64,000 nt of DNA, taken from NCBI RefSeq assembly GCF_029433115.1, contig NZ_JARNTV010000005.1, positions 1 through 64,000 on the forward strand, read 5' to 3'. The position numbers were made by a program, and so were the translations under genes. The notes beneath the pieces are model-generated. The model was given only the letters and a program-made list of their open reading frames with translations, searched no databases and was not told where the DNA came from. Source of the DNA: Sphingomonas sp. AOB5 (GTDB taxonomy: Bacteria; Pseudomonadota; Alphaproteobacteria; Sphingomonadales; Sphingomonadaceae). Positions 16,193 to 24,900 of this stretch are shown in pieces (position 1 is the stretch's first letter; each line of letters begins with the position of its first letter).

Positions 16193-18114
16193 TCGCTCGC
16201 CTCCTCGGTGCGACGCTCGCGCCGCAGCCGCCCGACCATCGCCAGCAGGCCGCCGAACGCGATCAGGAAACCGCCGAACCAGATGAAGGTGACGAACGGC
16301 TTCCACCACAAGCGCAGCTGCCAGCGCGCGTCCTTGCCGCTACCCTCGCCCGCGCCGAGCACGGTATAGAGCTGGCCGTCCAACATCGTCTTGATCGACG
16401 CTTCGCTGGTCGTCGTCACCGGATCGGTGAAGAAGCGCTGTTGCGGGTGCAGCTCGAACGGCTTCGCGCCGCCACGGCGGACGATCAGCATCGCCTCGAC
16501 CGCCGACCAGTTCTGGCCGAGCGTCGGGCGGACCTCGTGCAGCTTCACCTCGAACGGGCCGACCTTCACGACTTCGCCGACGCGCACCGCCGCCAGCCGC
16601 TCGAGCTTGAACGCGCTGTCGCTGGCCATGCCGGCGATGCTCACCGCCACCCCGACATGCGCGATCACCATGCCCCAGATGTGCATCGGCGTGCGGCGCA
16701 AATTGCGCTTCCACAGCGGCACCACGCTGGCGACGGCGAGACCGCCGGCGGCGACAAGGCCCAGCATCGAGAACAGGTCGATCCCCGGCGCCACGATCAG
16801 CAGCATCGCCGCGACGGTGGCGCAGGCGGCGGCGGGCAACAGCATCTGCTGGCCCAGTGCCGACCATTTGTCCTTGCGCCACTTGAGCAGTGGCCCCGCC
16901 ATGGTGGCGACGATCAGTACCAAAGTCACCGGGATGCTGGCCTTGTTGAAGAAGGGCGGGCCGATCGAAAGCTGCTGCCCCATCGCCTGCGCGACCAGCG
17001 GATAGAGCGTGCCGATGAAGACGATGCCGAGCAGCACGGTGAGCAGCAGATTGTTGAGCACCAGCGCGCCCTCGCGGCTGACCAGCTGGAAGGTCGCGCC
17101 CTGCTTCACCGTGCCGACGCGCGCGCCGAACAGCGCCAGCGCGCCGCCGATATAGATGCCCAGCAGCGCGAGGATGAAGCTGCCACGCGCAGGATCGACG
17201 GCAAAGGCATGGACCGATACGAGGATGCCCGAGCGCACCAGGAAGGTGCCGAGCATCGACATGGCGAAGGCGACCAGCGCCAACATCAGCGTCCAGGCGC
17301 GCAGCCCGTCGCGGGTCGCCAGCACGGTTACCGAATGGAGCAAGGCGGTCGCGGCCAGCCAGGGCATCAGCGAGGCATTCTCGACCGGATCCCAGAACCA
17401 CCAGCCACCCCAGCCCAGCTCGTAATAAGCCCAGTAGGACCCGGCGACGATACCGATGGTCAGGAATATCCACGCCGCCAGCACCCATGGCCGCATCGCG
17501 CGGGCAAAGGCCGGTCCGACATCGCGCATCAGCAGCGCACCCACCGCGAAGCTGAACGCGACCGACAGCCCGACATAGCCGAAATAAAGCGTCGGCGGAT
17601 GGAAGGCGAGGCCGGGGTCCTGCAGCAGCGGGTTCAGCCCCTGCCCGTCCGCCGGCGCGGGATCGAGACGCAGGAACGGGTTCGAAGCGAAGGCGAGGAA
17701 TGCGTAGAAGCCCAGCGCAATCGCTGCCTGTGCGCCCAAGGTCGCGGCCAGCGCGCGTCCGGCGAGCTTGCGCTCGAACATCGCGACGCCTGCCCCGGCC
17801 ACGGCGAGCACGGTGACCCACAGCAGCATCGACCCCTCATGGTTCCCCCATGCGCCGGCGAACTTGTAGAGCAGCGGCTTGGCCGAATGGCTGTTGGTCG
17901 CGACCAGCAGCACCGACATATCGGAATTGAGGAACAGCAGGATCAGGATGCCGAAGGCCAATGCCGCCAACAGGCCCTGCGCTACCGCGATCCGCCGTGT
18001 GGCGAGGATCAGCTCTTCCGAACCCGAACGCGCGGCGCCCGCACCCAGCGCCAACTGCACAAGCGCCAGCGCGGCGGCGATCCACAGCGCGGCAAGCCCC
18101 CCCTCGGCGATCAT
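16189..18114 (-). CDS. ccmF: heme lyase CcmF
   Basis: 641 residues, near the family's usual length. A multi-span membrane protein with the tryptophan-rich heme-handling motif GWGGWWFWDPVENASLMPW and histidine-bearing loops (WGNHEGSMLLWV, FHPPTLYFGYVG, ATRDGLRAWTLML). It ligates heme to apocytochrome c CxxCH sites in the periplasm. It is coupled by 4-bp overlaps to ccmE (18111-18114) and ccmG (16189-16192). Confidence 0.97.
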   Translation of the reverse strand: MIAEGGLAALWIAAALALVQLALGAGAARSGSEELILATRRIAVAQGLLAALAFGILILLFLNSDMSVLLVATNSHSAKPLLYKFAGAWGNHEGSMLLWVTVLAVAGAGVAMFERKLAGRALAATLGAQAAIALGFYAFLAFASNPFLRLDPAPADGQGLNPLLQDPGLAFHPPTLYFGYVGLSVAFSFAVGALLMRDVGPAFARAMRPWVLAAWIFLTIGIVAGSYWAYYELGWGGWWFWDPVENASLMPWLAATALLHSVTVLATRDGLRAWTLMLALVAFAMSMLGTFLVRSGILVSVHAFAVDPARGSFILALLGIYIGGALALFGARVGTVKQGATFQLVSREGALVLNNLLLTVLLGIVFIGTLYPLVAQAMGQQLSIGPPFFNKASIPVTLVLIVATMAGPLLKWRKDKWSALGQQMLLPAAACATVAAMLLIVAPGIDLFSMLGLVAAGGLAVASVVPLWKRNLRRTPMHIWGMVIAHVGVAVSIAGMASDSAFKLERLAAVRVGEVVKVGPFEVKLHEVRPTLGQNWSAVEAMLIVRRGGAKPFELHPQQRFFTDPVTTTSEASIKTMLDGQLYTVLGAGEGSGKDARWQLRLWWKPFVTFIWFGGFLIAFGGLLAMVGRLRRERRTEEASE

Positions 18115-18548
18115 TTCTCGAGACTGTCCGTCTTGTGCATCTTGCCGGCCATTTGCGGCGGCATGTAACGCTCGTCATGCTTGGCGAGCAGATTGTCGGC
18201 GACGAAGCTGCCATCGGGCTGGAACTGCCCTTCGGCGACCGCTCCCGATCCTTCCTGGAACAGGTCCGGCGTCACGCCGCGGAACGAAACCAGCGTCTTC
18301 GCCTTGCCGTCGGTCACGGTGAAACGGATCGACACGCCATCGGCACCGCGCACGATCGAGTCCTTCTCGACCATGCCGCCCAGCCGGACATTCTTGCCGA
18401 GCGGCAATGGTTTACCGGCGACATCTCCGGGCGAATAGAAGAACGCGGCCTCATCCTTCAGCGCCGAGAGCGCGAGCCCGCTCGCGCCCAGGATCGCCGC
18501 CAGCGCCGCAAGGCCCAGCGCGAGCCGCTGATGTTTGGGCTTCATCAT
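18111..18548 (-). CDS. ccmE: heme chaperone CcmE
   Basis: 145 residues. An N-terminal anchor (LALGLAALAAILGASGLALS) is followed by the OB-fold domain (FFYSPGDVAGKPLPLGKNVR, VRFTVTD-like strand IRFTVTDGKAKT) and the heme-binding histidine in LLAKHDERYMPP. It receives heme from CcmC and passes it to CcmF. The start is ATGATG at 18548-18543; the first ATG overlaps the ccmD stop by 4 bp. Confidence 0.95.
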   Translation of the reverse strand: MMKPKHQRLALGLAALAAILGASGLALSALKDEAAFFYSPGDVAGKPLPLGKNVRLGGMVEKDSIVRGADGVSIRFTVTDGKAKTLVSFRGVTPDLFQEGSGAVAEGQFQPDGSFVADNLLAKHDERYMPPQMAGKMHKTDSLEK

Positions 18549-18673
18549 TTCCGCTTCAATTCCTCCGCGGCCGCTTCCGCGCGACGCATCGCGACATAGC
18601 TGGCAAGTGCCAGGCCCACCGTCCCGATGATCGTCACGGCATAGGCCGCGGTCACATAATCCCAATGCGTCAT
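18545..18673 (-). CDS. ccmD: heme exporter/CcmC-associated small protein CcmD
   Basis: 42 residues: MTHWDYVTAAYAVTIIGTVG, one membrane helix, then a short charged tail (RRAEAAAEELKRK). CcmD is needed to release holo-CcmE from CcmC. Size, topology and position between ccmC and ccmE identify it. It overlaps both neighbours by 4 bp. Confidence 0.9.
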   Translation of the reverse strand: MTHWDYVTAAYAVTIIGTVGLALASYVAMRRAEAAAEELKRK

Positions 18674-19431
18674 GATGCGGCCATCCGCTTCATCCGCGCC
18701 TCGACCTTCTGGCTGGCCAGCGCCGCGCGCATCCGCATCAACACGATCCCCGCATAGAGCAGAGTGAAGCCGCCCAGCGTGAACCACAGCGGCCACAGCA
18801 TCGATGAATCGATGGTCGACTTGGTCAGCCCGATGCTCTGTCCTTGATGCAGCGTGTTCCACCACACCACCGAGTAACGGATGATCGGCAGCAGCACCGT
18901 GCCCGCCACGCCGAACAGCGCGGGCACGCGCCCGTCGCCGCCGCGCTCCGCATCCGCCTTCGCCAGCGCGATATAGGCGATATAGACGAAGAACAGGATC
19001 AGCATCGAGGTCAGCCGCCCGTCCCATTCCCACCACGTGCCCCATGCCGGGCGCCCCCAGATCGATCCGGTCATGAGGCAGAGCGCCGCGAACAGCGCAC
19101 CCGCCGGGGCCATCGCTCGCGCGGCAAGGTTCGCCAGCGGATGCCGCCAGATCAGGTAGCACAAGCTCGCGATCGCCAGCCCGCTCCACCCGCCAAGACC
19201 GAGCCAGGCCGAGGGGACATGGATGTAAAGAATCCGGACCGTCTCGCCCTGCAGATAATCGGGCGGGGTCTGGGTCAGCCCCGCCCACGCCCCGAACGCC
19301 GCCAGCGCCACGCCGAGCCAGAACAGCACGGGCGTGAGCGGACGCGCGAGCTTCAGGAAGCGCGCCGGGTTAGCAAGGGCATGGAGCGTGGCCACGCGGG
19401 CGGAATAGCGGTGTTCGACTAGGGAATCCAT
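18670..19431 (-). CDS. ccmC: heme-handling protein CcmC
   Basis: 253 residues from the ATG at 19431 (MDSLVEHRYSARVATLHALA). Six membrane spans, a tryptophan-rich motif WGTWWEWDGRLTS, and conserved histidines in YIHVPSAW and WWNTLHQGQS. It loads heme onto CcmE. The frame is open upstream, but the earlier ATG adds an unrelated basic segment. It is the first gene of the ccm run in this window. ccmA and ccmB are not adjacent and may lie elsewhere. Confidence 0.95.
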   Translation of the reverse strand: MDSLVEHRYSARVATLHALANPARFLKLARPLTPVLFWLGVALAAFGAWAGLTQTPPDYLQGETVRILYIHVPSAWLGLGGWSGLAIASLCYLIWRHPLANLAARAMAPAGALFAALCLMTGSIWGRPAWGTWWEWDGRLTSMLILFFVYIAYIALAKADAERGGDGRVPALFGVAGTVLLPIIRYSVVWWNTLHQGQSIGLTKSTIDSSMLWPLWFTLGGFTLLYAGIVLMRMRAALASQKVEARMKRMAAS

Positions 19432-19483
19432 CGCCGGTTTGCGCCGATGCGACGGAACCGTGACAAACCGCGCAAGTGCCGGC

Positions 19484-19774
19484 TCAGGCCGCGGCAAGGC
19501 CTCCGCGGCGCGCGACGATCAGATCGATCGGATAGTCGAAGCGGATCCCCGCTCGCCCCTCACGCACCCAGGTAACGATTGCCGGGACATTGGCGAGGCC
19601 ACCGATCGAGACGCGGGTGTTGGCGCCCATCTGCAACTCGCCGTCATGATCGAGGCAAGCGCCGCACATGGTCAGCGTACGGATCTCGTGCACGGATGCT
19701 GCCGGCGCACCGGCCGGCCAGACGCGAGCGTTCATGCTTTCGCGGTCGCTGCGGGTGAAGATACGCTCGTGCAT
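19484..19774 (-). CDS. PilZ domain protein 1
   Basis: 96 residues from the ATG at 19774 (MHERIFTRSDRESMNARVWP), preceded by GAGG. A short N-terminal RSDRES element stands where PilZ proteins have RxxxR, then a beta-barrel with TLTMCGACLDHDGELQMGAN and VTWVREGRAGIRFDYPID. The D/NxSxxG motif is altered (T-L-T-M-C-G), so c-di-GMP binding is uncertain. It is similar to the next gene upstream and shares an upstream sequence motif with it. Confidence 0.75.
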   Translation of the reverse strand: MHERIFTRSDRESMNARVWPAGAPAASVHEIRTLTMCGACLDHDGELQMGANTRVSIGGLANVPAIVTWVREGRAGIRFDYPIDLIVARRGGLAAA

Positions 19775-19845
19775 GAGCCTCAATTTGCCTGTTCAGAGTC
19801 TCCGGAAGTTAAACCAGATGTCCCGGTAGAATACGCCCCGTAGCA

Positions 19846-19866
19846 CTACGCTTCGGGAAACTACGC
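19846..19866 (-). promoter_or_regulatory. upstream element shared by both PilZ genes, copy 1
   Basis: Plus-strand CTACGCTTCGGGAAACTACG(C), about 72-92 bp before the PilZ 1 ATG. A close copy lies at 20336-20354 before PilZ 2. It could be a common regulator site or a remnant of gene duplication. Confidence 0.4.
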
Positions 19867-19928
19867 AACCCGCCAATCGGCGAGCGCGCCAGTTGTTCCG
19901 TCGAAAAATGGTCAGAGCCGCGTAAACC

Positions 19929-20279
19929 CTATTTGCGGTAGGCGTCGTTCATCGTGCCGACCCAGCCGGACTGGGCGGGCATATAGCTGGTACCGCGCTT
20001 GCGGGCGGCAGCAACATCGATCGGATAGCCAAAACGGATGCCCGCCGCGTCGGGCGTGACCCACATCACGATTGCGGGCACATCGACCACCTGGCCGATC
20101 GAGACGCGCAGTTCGTCGCCGCGACGCAGGCGCCCGTCATGCGAAATGCCCGCGCCCGAGATCGAAAGGTTGCGGAGACGATGCTCGCTCGGCACCCGCG
20201 CGCCGGGCGACCAGACGGTCGCCCGCAACATCACGCTTTCGCGCTTGTCCCGGTTCCGGCTGATTCGTGGTTCGAGCAT
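19929..20279 (-). CDS. PilZ domain protein 2
   Basis: 116 residues from the ATG at 20279 (MLEPRISRNRDKRESVMLRA). The N-terminal RNRDKRESV corresponds to the PilZ RxxxR arm, then LRNLSISGAGISHDGRLRRG with a fairly intact D/NxSxxG (N-L-S-I-S-G), and VMWVTPDAAGIRFGYPIDVA. A Ser/Tyr/Gly tail follows. This copy keeps the c-di-GMP motifs better than PilZ 1. Role unknown; PilZ proteins commonly alter motility or polysaccharide output in response to c-di-GMP. Confidence 0.8.
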   Translation of the reverse strand: MLEPRISRNRDKRESVMLRATVWSPGARVPSEHRLRNLSISGAGISHDGRLRRGDELRVSIGQVVDVPAIVMWVTPDAAGIRFGYPIDVAAARKRGTSYMPAQSGWVGTMNDAYRK

Positions 20280-20335
20280 GATGTCCCTATCCCGCATCCC
20301 GGCTGAACGGCGTCGGAACGCATCCATCCGGAAAG

Positions 20336-20354
20336 CTACGCTCGGGAAAAACGC
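20336..20354 (-). promoter_or_regulatory. upstream element shared by both PilZ genes, copy 2
   Basis: Plus-strand CTACGCTCGGGAAAAACGC, about 57-75 bp before the PilZ 2 ATG, matching copy 1 with one gap and few changes. Confidence 0.4.
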
Positions 20355-20444
20355 GCGGATCGCCCCACGGCTTCCCGCCCCGGCGCAAGGCCGGAGCGGT
20401 TCACCGGGTAAATTGGGGTGACTTAACCGTTAAGGATCAGCCTC

Positions 20445-21824
20445 TTAGACGAAGCCGAGATTCCAGGTGGAGCGATCATAGCTGCCGATATTGGGCAGCA
20501 CGGTGGAGAGATCGCCATCGGAAACGCCGAACCAGTTGGCGAGCGTCGCGGCGTATTGGTCGACCGAGGTGGTGGGGAGCAGGCGGCCCTGGCCGATATC
20601 GTCCTGGGTGTTGTTGCCGATCACCGGCGGGGTGCCATAGATGCGGCCTCCCTTCACAGCACCGCCCATCACGAAATGCGTGCTGCCCCAACCATGGTCC
20701 GAACCATCCGAGTTGGTCAGCAACGTCCGGCCGAAGTCAGAAGCCGTGAAGGTCGTGACGTTGTTCGATGCGCCCATCGCAACTGTCGTATCGTGGAATG
20801 CGCGCATTGCCTCGGCAAGCTGCGCGAGCAGCACAGGATGCTGCGTCGCCAGATTATCGTGCAGGTCGAACCCGCCCATGCTGACGAAAAACACCTGCCG
20901 CTTCGCGCCGAGCTGTGGCGCAGCCGCGATCATCCGCGCTACGATCTTGAGCTGCGTCGCAAGCGAGTTGTTCGCCGGGAACAGTGGAAAATCGCTCTCC
21001 GGCGCAGTACCGAGCGCCGAGCTCACCTGATTGTAGGTCTCCAGCGCACGCTTGCTCACAATCGCATGTTCGTCGGCGAGCATATTGCCGCTGCTTGAGG
21101 TCATCAGCGAACGCATCGCCGAGGCCGCCTGCGACGAGCCGAAAATCGAGGTGGCGTTATTGTTCAGGCGCAGGGGACCACCGGTACCGACAGTATACTG
21201 CACGGCCGATCGGCCGGTGAGATAGACCGCGTTGCCCTGAGTGCCGATGCAGGTGAGCGCTGCGCTGCCGTTGCCGCTCTGGAACAGATCGCCCATCCGG
21301 CCACCCCAGCCCGACGAAGCACCTTCCGGGCTGGAAGCCTGCCAGATGCTCTGCTGATCGTTGTGACTGCACAGCTTCGGCGGCAACGGCACCGACTTCG
21401 CAAGGAACTGCGCCTTGGTGGTCGGCCGCATCAGCGTGCCGACGTTGAGCACCGGGGCAAGCCGACCGCCGTTGAACAGCGGCAACAGCGGCGCGAGCGA
21501 GGGTGCCAGCGCATATTGTACGCCGCCGGCCAGCGCGTTGGTCGGCATCAGCGCTGTCGCGGCCAGCGCATCGCGGCGATGCGCCAGCGTCGGACGCGCG
21601 GCGTAATAGGCATTGTAGCTGGCCTGATCATAGGGCGTCAGCGTGTTGGCATAGTCGTTGCCGCCATACAGGAAGATGCACACGAGCGCCTTGTAATCGG
21701 GCGAGGTGGCCGCCGCAGCCTCACCGATCGCGGCAAGATTGGTGACGAAGGGCGCTGCGAGCGACGCCCCGCCGAGCGCAGCGCCACGACGCAGGAAAGC
21801 ACGGCGCGATTGAATGCTGGTCAT
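20445..21824 (-). CDS. DUF1501 family protein with Tat signal
   Basis: 459 residues. The N-terminus MTSIQSRRAFLRRGAALGGA is a twin-arginine signal with the RR pair at 7-8, so the protein is exported folded. The DUF1501 (sulfatase-like fold) body has FLYGGNDYANTLTPYD, CSHNDQQSIWQA and the late DFGRTLLTNSDGSDHGWGST. The start at 21824 places the RR normally; a GTG at 21839 would overlap the DUF1800 stop as GTGA and is possible. It is the downstream partner of DUF1800, a pair widespread in bacteria with no proven function. Confidence 0.88.
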   Translation of the reverse strand: MTSIQSRRAFLRRGAALGGASLAAPFVTNLAAIGEAAAATSPDYKALVCIFLYGGNDYANTLTPYDQASYNAYYAARPTLAHRRDALAATALMPTNALAGGVQYALAPSLAPLLPLFNGGRLAPVLNVGTLMRPTTKAQFLAKSVPLPPKLCSHNDQQSIWQASSPEGASSGWGGRMGDLFQSGNGSAALTCIGTQGNAVYLTGRSAVQYTVGTGGPLRLNNNATSIFGSSQAASAMRSLMTSSSGNMLADEHAIVSKRALETYNQVSSALGTAPESDFPLFPANNSLATQLKIVARMIAAAPQLGAKRQVFFVSMGGFDLHDNLATQHPVLLAQLAEAMRAFHDTTVAMGASNNVTTFTASDFGRTLLTNSDGSDHGWGSTHFVMGGAVKGGRIYGTPPVIGNNTQDDIGQGRLLPTTSVDQYAATLANWFGVSDGDLSTVLPNIGSYDRSTWNLGFV

Positions 21825-21835
21825 GTCCGATACTC

Positions 21836-23533
21836 TCACTTGATCGTCAGGAATTCGGGTGCGGCAAGCGTCAGCACGAGCGCGATCTGGACGCGCTGCG
21901 TGGTGTTGCTTGCGCTAACAGAGGCTACAGCCGAACGGATGGTCGAAACCGCGCTGGCTCCAAGTTGCCCTGCGGCGAGCAGCATGTTGACATTGTCGGT
22001 CAGCGCCTGCGCGTCCGAAGCAATGGCGATCAGGTTCGAATAGTCCGGGGTCAGATCCGCGACGCCCTTGTCGATCACATAGGTCATGTAATTGACATAG
22101 GCGACCGTCCAGACCTCGCTGACGAGCTGGAATTCAGGTGCGACCAGCCCGGCATTGGTGATCGCAGTGCCCGGCGGTGAATAGCCGGGACGGAAGAAAT
22201 TGAAGACCGAACCACTGCGGCCCAGCGCTTGTCCAATCGAATAGGTAGTGTCGCCGATCGCCCAAACATTCGAAGGCGAAGTGACTTCGCACGCACGTGC
22301 CCAAGCCGTGAAGCGCATCACCGGCTCGCGCAGCTTGCCGGTGGTCGTGGCGGTCAACGCCACGTCGCCGCGAGCTTCACTGTCGAGCAAGATTGCCTTG
22401 ATGACCGCCTTCAGATCGCCGCGCACGCCCGAGCCATTGTCAGCGAACACAGCCGCCACGCGACCGACATAAGCGGGCGACGGATTGCTGGTCACCAAAC
22501 GCTGGATCAACTGCTTCGAGATAAACGGCGGCACATTCGGATTCGCGAAGATGCCATCGAGCGCGATACCGATAGCGTCCATCGTCGCAGTTCCGGCAGG
22601 GACGGTGGTGCCAAGAAAGCTGGATGCACCGGTCTCGTGCAGCGACGCGTTCGCTACCAGCGGCCGCTTGTAGCGTTCCGGCGTGGTCGTGTCGGTCGTA
22701 TCGAGCACCAGGCCGGTGAAAACCTGTGCCAGCTGGCTGACGTCGGTCTGGCTATAGGTCTCGATCGGCAGCCCGCCCGAAAGCTGGCGCGTACCGTCTA
22801 TGTTCAGCTTGTACACACCGATGGTGAACAGCTGCATCAGTTCACGAGCGTAGTTTTCGTCCGGTTGCGCGCCAGTCGTCGGGTTCGCCTTGCGGTTGTT
22901 GAGGAACGTCAGGAACGATCCCATTGCCGCGTTGGTGGAGATCTTCTCCAGCAGCGTGCGATAGTTGCCGAACGCATTGTCGAGCAGGATGTCGACATAG
23001 GCGGCCATCGCATATTGCCTCCAGCTCAGATCCACGCCGGCAAAGCCGACCACCATGATCTCGAGCAGGGCCATGCCGACGCGCTGGCGCAGCTGGTCAG
23101 GCTCGGAAATGAGCTGGCGCCACATGCTGTTGTCAAAGGTGATCGCGGTGTTGGCGCTATTGCCCACCATCCAGTCCAGGTGCGTGATCGCGCGCGGCAT
23201 CGACATCTGCGAATTGAGCCACCCCTCATAACCGAGCGACTGGACCTTGGAAATTTCGGAGCGCGTCGCCCCCATCGTCGCCTGCGCCAGAAACCGGCTG
23301 GCCTGCACCTGGGTGATCCCGACAGGCGCAACCGCGGCAGCCGGCGTCGCGGTCGCGGGCGACTGGGTGGTTGCGCCGGTCATGCCGCCGGACGAGCCGG
23401 AGTCGCATGCACTCAGCGTCAGCGCTGCGGCAATGGCAATCGGCGCGGCGCCGAACGACGACGACCCGGTCGTATCAACCACGGCCTCGCCAGCCGAAGA
23501 TACCTCAGTTTCAAAAGACGCGAACCTGTCCAC
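21836..23533 (-). CDS. DUF1800 family protein, predicted lipoprotein
   Basis: 565 residues from a GTG at 23533. The first 26 residues are polar and acidic, then IAIAAALTLSAC gives a lipobox with Cys at about 43, followed by a Gly/Ser/Thr/Pro linker and the DUF1800 domain (ASRFLAQATMGATRSEISKV, NYARELMQLFTIGVYKLN, AGVDLSWRQYAMAAYVDILL). The long polar leader before the lipoprotein signal is unusual; a later start would tidy it, but none with a good ribosome-binding site is evident. It is transcribed with DUF1501. Function unproven. Confidence 0.85.
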   Translation of the reverse strand: MDRFASFETEVSSAGEAVVDTTGSSSFGAAPIAIAAALTLSACDSGSSGGMTGATTQSPATATPAAAVAPVGITQVQASRFLAQATMGATRSEISKVQSLGYEGWLNSQMSMPRAITHLDWMVGNSANTAITFDNSMWRQLISEPDQLRQRVGMALLEIMVVGFAGVDLSWRQYAMAAYVDILLDNAFGNYRTLLEKISTNAAMGSFLTFLNNRKANPTTGAQPDENYARELMQLFTIGVYKLNIDGTRQLSGGLPIETYSQTDVSQLAQVFTGLVLDTTDTTTPERYKRPLVANASLHETGASSFLGTTVPAGTATMDAIGIALDGIFANPNVPPFISKQLIQRLVTSNPSPAYVGRVAAVFADNGSGVRGDLKAVIKAILLDSEARGDVALTATTTGKLREPVMRFTAWARACEVTSPSNVWAIGDTTYSIGQALGRSGSVFNFFRPGYSPPGTAITNAGLVAPEFQLVSEVWTVAYVNYMTYVIDKGVADLTPDYSNLIAIASDAQALTDNVNMLLAAGQLGASAVSTIRSAVASVSASNTTQRVQIALVLTLAAPEFLTIK

Positions 23534-23716
23534 CCCAAGCCCCCAAACTCGTTTCGCGACAATAACGTCGCCCGAGCTCAGGTAGTGCTCACAAGGTTAA
23601 CCGCGGCTGCATTTCCTTATACCGTAGTAACCACGATACGTAGTGTTCGTAGGATTTCGGTAACTACGTATAGGGGTGATTACCTACGTGGTTTTACTTA
23701 GGACAATTTACTTACT
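23534..23716 (-). promoter_or_regulatory. AT-rich promoter region of the DUF1800/DUF1501 operon
   Basis: 183 bp, clearly lower in GC than its surroundings, between the dehydrogenase stop and the DUF1800 start. It repeats TACGTA-type words: GATACGTAGTG (23634-23644), AACTACGTATAGG and TACCTACGTGG. These may be operator half-sites; no family can be named. Confidence 0.35.
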
Positions 23717-24769
23717 TTAGCCGCGTCCGATCAGTCGTTGGGCGATGCGATCGGCGACATCGCTCTGCGGATCGCCGGTGCGATCGGCTTCGTCCCACAC
23801 CTCGATCAGCCGCTCGGGGATCTTCGCGACACGGGCCTGTACCTCGGCCATGTCACCCTGCCCCAGATATTCGAGGCCGACATTGATGATGCCGCCAGCG
23901 TTGATGACATAATCGGGCGCATAGAGGATGCCGCGTTCCTGAAGCCGCTTGCCGTCGGCGCGCGTGGCGAGCTGGTTGTTGGCGCCGCCCGCGACGATCT
24001 TCGTCTTCAACGCCGCGATCGACTGTTCGGTCAGGATCGCGCCGAGCGCGTTCGGGCTGACGATATCGGCGTCGAGGCCCAGGATCGCATCGGTCGCGAC
24101 GACTTCGGCGCCCAGTTCGGCTGCCAGCGCTTTCGCACGGTCGAGATTGACATCGGCCAGCGTCAGGCGAGCGCCATCCTTGGCCAGCAACCGGGCAAGC
24201 CCGCCGCCGACGCTGCCCACGCCCTGGATCGCAACATGAACGCCCTTCATGCCATCGACGCCAAGACCGCGCTTCGCCGCCGCCTTCACGCCTAGATAGA
24301 CGCCCATCGCGGTGACCGGGCCGGGATCGCCGCCCGCGCCGCCATCGGCGACCGGCAGGCCAGAGACGTGGCGAGTCTGGGTCGCGACGACCTTCATCCG
24401 CTCTTCGGACATGCCGACATCCTCGGCGGTGACGTAACGCCCGCTCAGCGATTCGACCGCACGGCCGAAAGCCTCGAGCTGCGCGGTGGTGATGACCGCA
24501 CCCGGCTCCGGCGCCAGCACAACGCCCTTGCCTCCGCCCAGCGGCAGATTGGCCATGGCGTTCTTGTAGCTCATGCCGCGCGACAGGCGCAGCGCGTCGG
24601 TGATCGCCGCGGCGCTGTCGGCATAATGCCAGAAGCGCACGCCGCCGGCCGCGGGGCCCAGCTTGGTGGAATGGATCGCGATGACCGCGCTCAGCCCCGA
24701 TTCGCGGTCGCTGAACAGGTGGACGCCCTCATGGTCGTCGAAGTCGGGGAAACCCCAATCGGTGAGCAC
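23717..24769 (-). CDS. Glu/Leu/Phe/Val dehydrogenase family protein
   Basis: 350 residues. The start is taken as GTG at 24769 (MLTDWGFPDFDDHEGVHLFS), which matches the family N-terminus; the frame continues upstream through the palindrome and tRNA-His but that part is not protein-like. The substrate-side lysine is in SYKNAMANLPLGGGKGV, and the NAD fold has AIQGVGSVGGGLARLLAKDG. It is the leucine/valine dehydrogenase type, deaminating branched-chain or aromatic amino acids to 2-oxo acids. A 34-bp-stem palindrome ends only 19 bp before the start codon, so it would lie in the 5' leader. Confidence 0.9.
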   Translation of the reverse strand: MLTDWGFPDFDDHEGVHLFSDRESGLSAVIAIHSTKLGPAAGGVRFWHYADSAAAITDALRLSRGMSYKNAMANLPLGGGKGVVLAPEPGAVITTAQLEAFGRAVESLSGRYVTAEDVGMSEERMKVVATQTRHVSGLPVADGGAGGDPGPVTAMGVYLGVKAAAKRGLGVDGMKGVHVAIQGVGSVGGGLARLLAKDGARLTLADVNLDRAKALAAELGAEVVATDAILGLDADIVSPNALGAILTEQSIAALKTKIVAGGANNQLATRADGKRLQERGILYAPDYVINAGGIINVGLEYLGQGDMAEVQARVAKIPERLIEVWDEADRTGDPQSDVADRIAQRLIGRG

Positions 24770-24788
24770 TTCTATTGATCCTGCGGAT

Positions 24789-24872
24789 GCGGCACCAGCC
24801 CGCTCCCCCACCCGACCTCCCATAGAATACCCTTCCGTTGGGAGGCCGGGTGGGGGAGCGGGCTGGTGCCGC
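24789..24872. repeat. long palindromic repeat, copy 1 (34-bp arms)
   Basis: Arms 24789-24822 and 24839-24872 with a 16-base loop and one mismatch; the arm begins GCGGCACCAGCCCGCTCCCC. It lies between tRNA-His (28 bp away) and the amino-acid dehydrogenase start. Two further copies are at 37819-37900 and 57409-57491. Confidence 0.95.
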
Positions 24873-24900
24873 TTGTCGGCGTTAGCCGACAAAAAAGCGA

